From the NCBI GenBank assembly GCA_017536845.1, contig JAFWCP010000016.1:1-20332 (forward strand): a stretch of DNA of 20,332 nucleotides, read 5' to 3'. Of this stretch, positions 7,302-13,177 are shown one piece after another. The position numbers were made by a program, and so were the translations under genes. Origin of the DNA: Solobacterium sp. GTDB taxonomy: Bacteria; Bacillota_I; Bacilli_A; Erysipelotrichales; Erysipelotrichaceae. The notes beneath the pieces were generated by a model. It saw only the letters and a list, made by a program, of their open reading frames with translations. It made no database searches and had not been told where the DNA came from. Position 1 is the first letter of the stretch. Each line of letters starts with the position of its first letter.

Positions 7302-10172
7302 ATGAAGGATTCAGATGGGTACAGAAAGAACGAACAGGTGCGCAAAGGCAGCCTGAAACAGTTCTTCGCAGCCGTCATGGCAGTGTTCATGATGCTTGCG
7401 ATGGTGCCGGTGAATGTTCATGCGCAGGAAGAAGATGATTATATCTTCGGTACCATGCATGAGTATTCCACGTACGGCAAAGAAGAACTGAACGACACGT
7501 TTTATTACAGCGACAGCTGGTTTGAGCGGTCGCCGGAAGAAAGAAATGATGAACTGGCGCTTGCCTCCATGCAGCTGACGGCTGCGGCAGTGAGTGATGA
7601 TGAAAACGGCTATGGTGCCGAATACCTGCGAAAAATCGGGTTTGAAGAAATCGGCTTCGAACGTTTTCAGAGCAGTGATCCTGATGACTGCAGCTATACA
7701 TGGGCAAGAAAGAAGGTTGATGGTGCCGATCCGTATACCCTGGTCGTCATTGCCTTCCAGAGTTATTCCGAGGATCCCATGGTGAAGGCCAAAGCCTGGA
7801 TGCAGGATTTTACCGTCAATGATGAAACTGCTTCCGGCGAACACGCGGCCTTCGCTAAAGCCGTGGACATCGTCATTGATGAAATCGCCGCCCTGGCCAA
7901 TGATGCAAAGGTAAAGTACTGGATTACCGGCCAGAGCAGATGCGGTGCGCTGACGAACCTGCTTGCGGCAAAACTGCCGGCAAAGCTGGGCAGCGCCAAT
8001 GCCGGTGTCTTTGCCTATACGTTTGAATCTCCGGCAACGGTGGACGGGGATATGGCCAAGGCGGGTGAATACGGATATATCCACAACTACATCTGCCATG
8101 ACGATATTGTTCCCAGAATCCCGTTCTGGGGCATGGCCCGCTATGGCAATGTCTATGACCTGAAGACGGAAGAAACCGATGCCCGTCTGATTGACGAACT
8201 CGAAAAGCTCGGCAGCACTGCTGCCGGCCTGGGGGAGGTTCCTGACCTTACAGAACATGTGGAAACACTGGTCAAAGGCCTGGAAGCCAGGGTGCCGGCA
8301 AGAGCGGATTACTCGAAAACAAATACCGATGTCTTTGCGGATGAGGAAGGAAACGTCATCACGGTGACATATGCATATCAGGACGTTTTCAGAAAGCTCA
8401 TGTACATGATCTTCTCCGGGGAACTGGAAGGTATTGAGGCCAGCAGGCTGATGGATGATATCGATGCTCTTGCACCTTACGTCTATGCCCTGGCGGAAGG
8501 GGTCAGGAAGGAACAGGCAGGAAACCAGGCCGAAGCAGATGCATATTACTGGGCTGCCGGAAAAGGCGTTCATGCGGTTATGAACCAGCTTTCTCAGGAA
8601 CCTGTCAGCTTCGATGATACGGATTTCTATACCCTGCTCAAGATTGCCGGCCCGATGCTTGTGGATACGGAATATGAGCCGACCGGTTCAGCCGGTTCGG
8701 ATGTGATCGGGTATCTTCTCCCTGTCGTCATGGTCGTGTCTATGGCGGACAGTCTTGTCTATTCGCATCATTTTGATACCCTGGTCGCCAGGCTCAAGAC
8801 CATGGCCCCGGCATTTGTGATGGCGGAAGCGGATCTTGTCATTGAAGCACCGCAGGCGGATGATGCCTTGACGAAGGCACCGGAAGAAATCGCGGCAGCG
8901 GTCAGTGCATCCTGGCAGACGGCTGAAGCAGAATGGCTGACGGAAGACAGCACGCTGCAGGATGGCAAGGTGTATTACCTTCAGGTGACGGTAAAGGCTG
9001 TCGGCCATACTATTCCGGAAGATGTGAAATTCACGGTCAACGGGCAGCAGCCGTGCCTTGCGCCTGAGATTGTCAGCGTTGACGCGGTTGAGCAGGCAAC
9101 AGCCCTCTTCCGGTTTGAAATCGGCACGCCGGAAACATTCACGGTCAGTTTTGAATCGGACGGCTCCGGCAAAGCGCCGGACGTCATGCCGGTCATGAAC
9201 GGCACCATGCTGAAAACAGTGGAAGCACCAGTTATGGAAGACGAGGATTCCAGGAAGTTCTTCGGCTGGCTGAGTGAAGACGGTACGCCATGGGATGAAA
9301 TCGAAGTCCACGAAGATATGACCCTGAAGGCAAAGTGGCGGACGGTTGTGGATGAGATCCAGATCTTCTTTGCAAAGCCGAAGCTCAATGATCCGGTGAC
9401 CCCGCCTACAGTACCGGAAGATGCCCTGTATGAAATCTATGGTTTCACCATCAGCGATCCGGACTGGGAGGATGCAGAGCGTTATGACAGACCCGGCACT
9501 TACCATCTGGATCTGACGGTCGCCCTCAAGGATCCTGAAAACAGTGTGTTCCTGACGGAACCGGATGAATGGGGTGTCAGCGAATTCATGGGGATGGTAA
9601 AACTCAATGGTGAAGAAGTTTACGTTCACTATGAAGAAGAGGAAAACAGAATCTATGTGAGCTTTAGCATTGACCTGACACAGGAAGGTGAAGAACCTGT
9701 CATCACATATTCGGTTGTTGAAGGAGACGGGCAGGAATGGGTAAAAGGAACTGATGCCGGCCTCAGATTCGTGGTCAGACGTTCGGCTGCGGATGAGGAA
9801 ACCTACGGGCTTTTCAAGGATCTGGCCATTGACGATGAAATCCTGGAAGCTTCGCAGTATGAATGCAGCAGCGGTTCTCTGATTGCAGACGTATATCCTG
9901 TCACGCTGGAAGCGCTCAGTGCCGGCGAGCACACGCTCACGGCCTTCTTTGAAGACGGCACTGCTTCGGCAAAGTTCACGGTTGCTGAAAAGACAGTCGA
10001 TCCTGAACCCATCGAACCGACAGCGGAACCGGAAGAACCGGCCCATCCGGGTGAAAAGACCCCGAACACACGTGATACGACAGACAGCACACTGTGGGGG
10101 ATCCTGATGATGATGGGAATGGCCGGCACGGCTGTGCTTTCCCTCGTATTGAAGAAATACGCACACAGATAA
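7302..10172 (+). CDS. Secreted lipase-like (alpha/beta hydrolase) surface protein with Listeria-Bacteroides repeat and C-terminal anchor
   Basis: The protein has 956 residues. The start chosen is ATG 7302 behind AGGAAGGGGA; further in-frame ATGs at 7281 and 7251 are less well placed. A signal peptide covers about 1-41 (cleavage near VHA-QE). An alpha/beta hydrolase domain of class-3 lipase type follows: nucleophile elbow TGQSRCGAL with Ser212, CHDDIVPRIP (Asp267/268) and SHHF (His489/490) as likely triad members. The elbow normally reads GHSxGG; here it is GQSRCG. Residues 612-678 form an InlB-type Listeria-Bacteroides repeat ending TLKAKW. A Pro/Glu-rich spacer then leads to TPNTRD (920-925), a helix (about 934-950) and KKYAHR, which resembles a sortase signal whose Gly is Arg. 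It is probably displayed on the surface; substrate unknown. Confidence 0.8.
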   Translation: MKDSDGYRKNEQVRKGSLKQFFAAVMAVFMMLAMVPVNVHAQEEDDYIFGTMHEYSTYGKEELNDTFYYSDSWFERSPEERNDELALASMQLTAAAVSDDENGYGAEYLRKIGFEEIGFERFQSSDPDDCSYTWARKKVDGADPYTLVVIAFQSYSEDPMVKAKAWMQDFTVNDETASGEHAAFAKAVDIVIDEIAALANDAKVKYWITGQSRCGALTNLLAAKLPAKLGSANAGVFAYTFESPATVDGDMAKAGEYGYIHNYICHDDIVPRIPFWGMARYGNVYDLKTEETDARLIDELEKLGSTAAGLGEVPDLTEHVETLVKGLEARVPARADYSKTNTDVFADEEGNVITVTYAYQDVFRKLMYMIFSGELEGIEASRLMDDIDALAPYVYALAEGVRKEQAGNQAEADAYYWAAGKGVHAVMNQLSQEPVSFDDTDFYTLLKIAGPMLVDTEYEPTGSAGSDVIGYLLPVVMVVSMADSLVYSHHFDTLVARLKTMAPAFVMAEADLVIEAPQADDALTKAPEEIAAAVSASWQTAEAEWLTEDSTLQDGKVYYLQVTVKAVGHTIPEDVKFTVNGQQPCLAPEIVSVDAVEQATALFRFEIGTPETFTVSFESDGSGKAPDVMPVMNGTMLKTVEAPVMEDEDSRKFFGWLSEDGTPWDEIEVHEDMTLKAKWRTVVDEIQIFFAKPKLNDPVTPPTVPEDALYEIYGFTISDPDWEDAERYDRPGTYHLDLTVALKDPENSVFLTEPDEWGVSEFMGMVKLNGEEVYVHYEEEENRIYVSFSIDLTQEGEEPVITYSVVEGDGQEWVKGTDAGLRFVVRRSAADEETYGLFKDLAIDDEILEASQYECSSGSLIADVYPVTLEALSAGEHTLTAFFEDGTASAKFTVAEKTVDPEPIEPTAEPEEPAHPGEKTPNTRDTTDSTLWGILMMMGMAGTAVLSLVLKKYAHR

Positions 10173-10222
10173 GATCGGCAGGGATCTGCCTGCAGAACAG
10201 ACGTATTGAGGAAAATCAGAAA

Positions 10223-10264
10223 ACCGGCCTGCTGCATTGAGCAGCAGGCCGGTATTTCATTTTC
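10223..10264. terminator. Strong bidirectional terminator between convergent genes
   Basis: A perfect 13-bp stem (ACCGGCCTGCTGC 10223-10235 / GCAGCAGGCCGGT 10241-10253) has a 5-nt loop. It is followed on the plus strand by ATTTCATTTTCTTC and on the minus strand by TTTCTGATTTTCC. It lies 50 bp after the lipase-like stop and 24 bp after the GyrI-like stop, so it can end both transcripts. Confidence 0.88.
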
Positions 10265-10277
10265 TTCAAAGATGCTG

Positions 10278-10781
10278 TCAGCCTTGTCTGAGCGGTACCC
10301 AGATGGCACATTCATAGTCCGGCGACTGCGGGTCCCCGTTTGAGTACACTTCCAGTGTTGCACTGCTGTCTGCATGATGTTTCTTACCCTCATGCGGGAA
10401 CCATTCCTGAAAGACCATCGTGTTCAGCCTCTGCAGGGATTCCGGAATCGGTCCTCTGGCCGTAAATACAGCCCATTCGCCTGGAGGAAACGAATACAGC
10501 TCCAGGCCTTCCGGAACTTCGCCGCCTTGATACAGACCGGCGATCCAGTACGTAAAGCTGTTTTCATCGTCGGCGCAGATGGCGTACATGCCGATTCCGT
10601 TTTCCAGGATGGCTTTTTCAATGGCGGTTTCCGGCTGCATTGTCTGCCAGAGCCGGGCGTATTTTGCGGCATATTCCCGATCCCAGAATTCCGGGCATTT
10701 CTGATAGCCCTCTTCCGGACGGATTTCCGTATGATAGCCGATGAATGTCATGGCCTTTTTCTTTTCGTATTCTGCTTTCAT
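10278..10781 (-). CDS. GyrI-like / AraC-type effector-binding domain protein
   Basis: The protein has 167 residues, and its ATG follows AGGAG by 7 nt; the site lies inside the upstream 85-aa gene. It is a stand-alone small-molecule-binding domain of the SbmC/GyrI and AraC-effector type. It shows the MTFIGYHTEI opening, a FWDREYAAKYARLW helix, YAICADDENSFTYWIAGLYQ and LELYSFPPGEWAVFTARGPI, and it ends ECAIWVPLRQ. No DNA-binding part is present. Such domains bind drug-like or amphipathic ligands and sequester them or modulate partners. It is the last gene of the minus-strand operon; only one base separates it from the stop of the gene before it, so it is certainly co-translated. Ligand unknown. 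Confidence 0.85.
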   Translation of the reverse strand: MKAEYEKKKAMTFIGYHTEIRPEEGYQKCPEFWDREYAAKYARLWQTMQPETAIEKAILENGIGMYAICADDENSFTYWIAGLYQGGEVPEGLELYSFPPGEWAVFTARGPIPESLQRLNTMVFQEWFPHEGKKHHADSSATLEVYSNGDPQSPDYECAIWVPLRQG

Positions 10782-10782
10782 T

Positions 10783-11040
10783 TTATTGCTCCTGTTCCTT
10801 TTCCATGGAAGAACCGATGACAAGCCCCAATAACATGCCAACCGTCAGGCCTACCCCGATGTCGGTATGCAGCGACGTTGCCACGGCAGTGCCAAGGCAC
10901 ATGCCCAGGGCCATGCCCTCGGCGCCATAGTCCTCTTTTTTGTCCTGCTTCTTTTTCCGGCCTGCATTTCTTGCAATAAATATCGCAAGCGCAAGCCCGA
11001 TGGCAATCCATGGCATGGCAGCGCTCATAAACTCATACAT
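10783..11040 (-). CDS. Small glycine-rich double-spanning membrane protein (85 aa)
   Basis: ATG 11040 follows AAAGGAG by about 9 nt. Residues 8-24 form one hydrophobic helix (PWIAIGLALAIFIARNAG). A basic linker RKKKQDKKED follows, then a glycine-zipper-like segment (GMALGMCLGTAVATSL, GVGLTVGMLLGLVIG) covering about 42-77, and a charged end KEQEQ. Similar GxxLGxxxG small membrane proteins are common and uncharacterised in Firmicutes. Its start overlaps by 8 bp the end of the broken acetyltransferase upstream, and one base separates its stop from the GyrI-like start. It is a genuine operon member with unknown function. Confidence 0.75.
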   Translation of the reverse strand: MYEFMSAAMPWIAIGLALAIFIARNAGRKKKQDKKEDYGAEGMALGMCLGTAVATSLHTDIGVGLTVGMLLGLVIGSSMEKEQEQ

Positions 11041-11292
11041 GCTGTTGATTTCTCCTTTCTGTTCCGTCGTTTTCAAGCATGGCATACACATAGGTGTCCT
11101 TCCAGATTGGCATGCCGTATCTGTCTTTATGAAAATAAAGATTCTGCCGGAAATGCGCCTCGCGCCGGAAGCCAAGGTGTTCCAGAAGATGCCACGAGGG
11201 AATGTTGCGAGGATCACATTCGGCATAGATCCGGTGAACGCCTTCCTGAAAAGCTGCAGGAGCAGCCGGGATGTTCTGATTTCCTGTTTCAT
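11033..11292 (-). pseudogene. GNAT acetyltransferase with its middle deleted and out of frame
   Basis: ATG 11292 has an AAGGAAGGA site and begins MKQEIRTSRLLLQLF, the typical T-x-RL-L-L opening of RimJ-type GNAT enzymes. About 15 residues on, the sequence jumps, in another frame, into a perfect GNAT C-terminus: FQEGVHRIYAECDPRN, then SWHLLEHLGFRREAHFRQN and WKDTYVYAMLEND, ending at TGA 11033. Roughly 100 residues carrying the acetyl-CoA-binding core are missing, and the two ends do not share a frame. A 96-residue open frame covering the C-terminal part begins at an ATG at 11323 but lacks a proper N-terminus. The 3' end overlaps the next gene's start, as expected for an intact operon member. 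The pseudogene call is confident; the original substrate is unknown. Confidence 0.8.
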
Positions 11293-11409
11293 GGGTATCC
11301 TTCCTTATGGCTTCTGTCCACATCCACGTAGCGGCGTCTTCCCGATCTGTCGGCAGTTGTCAGTTCTGACCTTGATCAAGACGATCATGTTTTCAATCAG
11401 AGTATTCAT
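11289..11409 (-). pseudogene. Remnant of an unidentified operon gene, start and end preserved
   Basis: ATG 11409 follows AGGAAAG by about 8 nt and reads MNTLIENMIVLIKVRTDN, but the frame closes after 34 codons (TAA at 11305). In another frame the sequence ends RSGRRRYVDVDRSHKEGYP with a TGA (11291-11289) that overlaps the ATG of the following acetyltransferase as ATGA. The pattern (ribosome site, start, then a 3' end fused to the next gene) is that of a gene that lost its middle, as in its neighbours. I do not recognise the family. It may instead be a genuine 34-residue peptide gene. Confidence 0.4.
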
Positions 11410-11425
11410 TCAGATTTCTTTCCTG

Positions 11426-12052
11426 TCATTGACGGATGATCCGGTTGATTTCGTGCTGCAGGTTTTCCAGAAACCTGCCGGCCTGGGCACCGTCCATCTG
11501 GGTGTGATGGAACTGGAACGATACGGGGAGGATGTAACGGAAGTGCCTTTTCCTGTATCTTCCCCAGATCAGAAACGGGTTGTTGAAGCCGCTGTACAGA
11601 TTGACGGCCCCGTCAATTTCGGTATCAAGGATGGCAGATGTGCCGATGACCATGCAGTCATCGGACAGATCCCTGTCCGTACAGCTTTCTGTGGCCTTTC
11701 CGGTATATGTGAGATACTCCTGATTGAATTCAGCAAGGTCATCCAGAAACATCAGGTCACAGGAATGAATGCCGCCGTTTCTGTTTTTCACGATTGTATT
11801 TACGGCAATGCTTTCATACCGGATCAGCCTGTCGCCGACCGGAAGCGTCAGGAACTCTTCGATATCCGATGCGGCCCTGCCGATGCAGTAATCCATCAAC
11901 ATATTGAACTTCAGATCGGTTTTCCCGGCGGTCTTTACCAGGTTTGTGACATCCAGTGTTTTAAACAATGTCACCATCGGGTTCGGCGCCTGCATCCAGA
12001 GTCTGTAAGCTGCGGCCCGCTTCGTTTCTTCCGGGTTTATTTCTAAGGGCAT
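11426..12052 (-). CDS. CatA-like (chloramphenicol acetyltransferase family) O-acetyltransferase
   Basis: The protein has 208 residues, and its ATG follows AAGGAA by 6 nt. It is the length of a typical CAT subunit and has the signature SFQFHHTQMDGAQAGRFLENL, with His183 the expected catalytic base and Asp187 the structural acid of HHxxxDG. The N-terminal part (RAAAYRLWMQAPNPMVTLFK) and KFNMLMDYCIGRAA match the family. Members acetylate chloramphenicol or unknown hydroxylated substrates as trimers. Many chromosomal gut copies do not confer resistance, so the substrate should not be assumed. It is the only enzyme of this operon segment that still looks full length. Confidence 0.85.
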   Translation of the reverse strand: MPLEINPEETKRAAAYRLWMQAPNPMVTLFKTLDVTNLVKTAGKTDLKFNMLMDYCIGRAASDIEEFLTLPVGDRLIRYESIAVNTIVKNRNGGIHSCDLMFLDDLAEFNQEYLTYTGKATESCTDRDLSDDCMVIGTSAILDTEIDGAVNLYSGFNNPFLIWGRYRKRHFRYILPVSFQFHHTQMDGAQAGRFLENLQHEINRIIRQ

Positions 12053-12070
12053 AGGGTTCCTTTCTGTCTT

Positions 12071-12396
12071 TTATGAAAACACCATCGGCGTGAAACGGAT
12101 GCCGTTTACGGACTGTTCGGTATCCGTGGGCACAAATCCGATTGCCTTGCAGAAGGGCAGGCCGCAGGGTGCAGAGTAGAGGGTAACGGTCCTGCCTTTG
12201 AAATCTTCAGACATTCTTTTGAAGAGCCTGGTGCCGATGCCTCTGCGATGATATGCCCCATCGACAAAGAAGAAGCAGATATGGGCCTTCTCTTCCCGAA
12301 CCCCGAGAACACCTGCCAGGCAAGCCGGAGGGCAGATGCTGTTTCTTCCCTGTGAAGAGGCCGTATGATGATCTGTTCCAGGCTGTTATGATTCAT
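12071..12396 (-). pseudogene. Second GNAT acetyltransferase with internal deletion and frame change
   Basis: ATG 12396 follows AAGGAAGG by 4 nt and starts MNHNSLEQIIIRPLHREETA then LRLAWQVF, a normal N-terminus for a single-domain GNAT. Shortly after, the coding sense moves to another frame that reads KAHICFFFVDGAYHRRGIG (a clean acetyl-CoA loop, RRGIGT). It then reads TLYSAPCGLPFCKAIGFVPT, then TEQSVNGIRFTPMVFS, ending at TAA 12071. About 50-70 residues between the N-terminal helix and the central strand are missing compared with a usual 150-160-residue enzyme. The start overlaps the preceding gene's stop as ATGA. The in-frame product would run 96 residues into nonsense sequence. Confidence 0.8.
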
Positions 12397-12613
12397 GATG
12401 CCTTCCTTTGATACGCAGCCAGCGGCTTTGACTCACAGTCTTTGTCCGCATGGTATCTGAGCATTTCATCAATCTTCTTCGTATGATGCAGACAGTTTCC
12501 ATGCCGTTTTCTGCCGCCCATTCCACAGCGGCATTCAGCCGGTCGATGATGTCTTTGTAATGCTTTGTGATATCGTTCTGGATGTCGATGACGGCAAGTG
12601 CCCTGGCACTCAT
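12393..12613 (-). pseudogene. Isochorismatase-type cysteine hydrolase, truncated internally
   Basis: From ATG 12613 the frame reads MSARALAVIDIQNDITKHYK, then DRLNAAVEWAAENGMETVCI. This is the first strand and helix of isochorismatase-fold hydrolases, with the catalytic Asp in VIDIQND. The catalytic Lys and Cys regions are missing. The frame continues as unlikely sequence, while another frame gives HHTKKIDEMLRYHADKDCES and KPLAAYQRKAS and ends at TGA 12393, overlapping the next ATG as ATGA. About 100 or more residues of a usual 170-200-residue protein are therefore gone. The ribosome site before 12613 is weak (GAGACTGG), so translation may depend on the upstream 55-aa gene. Confidence 0.72.
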
Positions 12614-12629
12614 TGCAGCCAGTCTCTGT

Positions 12630-12797
12630 TTATTCCCCGTCGTCGGTCTTCTTCCTGCCGGCGGCTGCAGAAGATAAGAAACATGACCCGGCAATGATCA
12701 ATCCAATCCCCAGCCAGAAATATCCTTCCGCAATTGCAAATACCGCCGCCGCATAAAGGGCAAGAATGGGCATCCACTTTACAGACTGTTCCTTCAT
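12630..12797 (-). CDS. 55-residue membrane protein, first intact gene of the operon
   Basis: ATG 12797 follows GGAGG by 8 nt; an in-frame ATG two codons earlier (12803) is too close to that site. The protein reads MKEQSVKWMPILALYAAAVF followed by AIAEGYFWLGIGLIIAGSCF, i.e. two hydrophobic helices (about 9-24 and 27-45) with a short turn, and ends RKKTDDGE. It resembles nothing I can name. It stands about 100 bp downstream of the palindrome-containing promoter and 16 bp ahead of the hydrolase remnant. Its two-helix form recalls the 85-aa membrane protein near the operon's end. It was found by reading the minus strand, since it is very short. Confidence 0.6.
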   Translation of the reverse strand: MKEQSVKWMPILALYAAAVFAIAEGYFWLGIGLIIAGSCFLSSAAAGRKKTDDGE

Positions 12798-12800
12798 TTT

Positions 12801-12894
12801 CATATCCTCCGCTGGTTTTCACAGGCATTCCGCAGGCCCTGAAAAGGGTCTGCAGAATTTCGATCTTCGCAGTAATGGCCAAGGTGAGTTTCAT
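12801..12894 (-). other. Leader of the operon with a possible decayed first gene
   Basis: After the promoter an ATG at 12894 opens MKLTLAITAKIEILQTLFRA, which runs across the 55-aa gene in another frame without a good ribosome site. In a second frame the leader ends LRNACENQRRI with a TGA overlapping the ATG at 12803 as ATGA, again like a preserved 3' gene end. This could be what is left of a first operon gene, perhaps the regulator, but nothing in it identifies a family. Confidence 0.25.
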
Positions 12895-12904
12895 TCCGGA
12901 TTAT

Positions 12905-12951
12905 GCGAACGATCGTTCTCGTATTATAGCGACCGATCGTTCGCAAGTCAA
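12905..12951 (-). promoter_or_regulatory. Operon promoter with two 12-bp palindromic operators
   Basis: On the minus strand TTGACT (12951-12946) and TATAAT (12928-12923) are separated by exactly 17 bp, a near-consensus housekeeping promoter. A perfect palindrome GAACGATCGTTC (12907-12918) covers the expected transcription start. A second copy with one change, GACCGATCGTTC (12931-12942), fills the spacer. Their centres are 24 bp apart, and outer bases extend the pair into an 11-bp inverted repeat, GCGAACGATCG / CGATCGTTCGC. The layout is that of a repressor binding as two dimers, as many TetR-type proteins do. No intact regulator gene is adjacent. Confidence 0.85.
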
Positions 12952-13065
12952 TGTCTATCATTCGTATTTCTGCAGAAAGCCGGTTTCACGATTCGAAGCG
13001 ATCCGAGAAAGCGTTCTGCAAATCATAAAGCTGAGTGTCTGAGGGAGGAAACATGTCATGGTGCA

Positions 13066-13096
13066 GGAAAAACGGCATGACCCGAAGGTCATGCCG
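13066..13096 (-). terminator. Intrinsic terminator of the surface protein gene, UUCG tetraloop
   Basis: On the minus strand a 10-bp perfect stem (CGGCATGACC / GGTCATGCCG, 13073-13096) is closed by a TTCG tetraloop and followed directly by TTTTTCC. It is 81 bp beyond the stop of the 524-residue surface protein. This is a textbook terminator and marks the boundary with the next minus-strand operon. Confidence 0.9.
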
Positions 13097-13177
13097 CTGA
13101 AGGCAGTTCTCTCTGACATCCGCTGAAGCAGATATCTTTTTACATTTCCAACAATGATGGTTTCAGACTGCAGATGA

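Noticed and set aside
7311..10166. Two long minus-strand open frames (420 and 492 codons) opposite the lipase-like gene.
   Set aside because: Both are antisense to a coherent secreted protein, are rich in Cys, Phe, His and Arg as usual for shadow frames, and lack start signals.
10940..12046. A 368-codon plus-strand open frame opposite the CatA-like and GNAT genes.
   Set aside because: It is antisense to recognisable protein families with good ribosome sites, has no family resemblance itself, and is explained by codon bias of the opposite strand.
12610..12894. A 94-codon minus-strand frame starting MKLTLAIT and crossing the 55-aa gene.
   Set aside because: No ribosome site, Cys-rich shadow-like second half, and it overlaps a more convincing membrane protein frame; only its first part is mentioned as a possible gene relic.
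13058..13126. A 22-codon plus-strand frame (MVQEKRHDPKVM...) with GGGAGGAAAC upstream.
   Set aside because: Most of it is the terminator hairpin of the opposite-strand surface protein gene; the ribosome-site match is probably chance.
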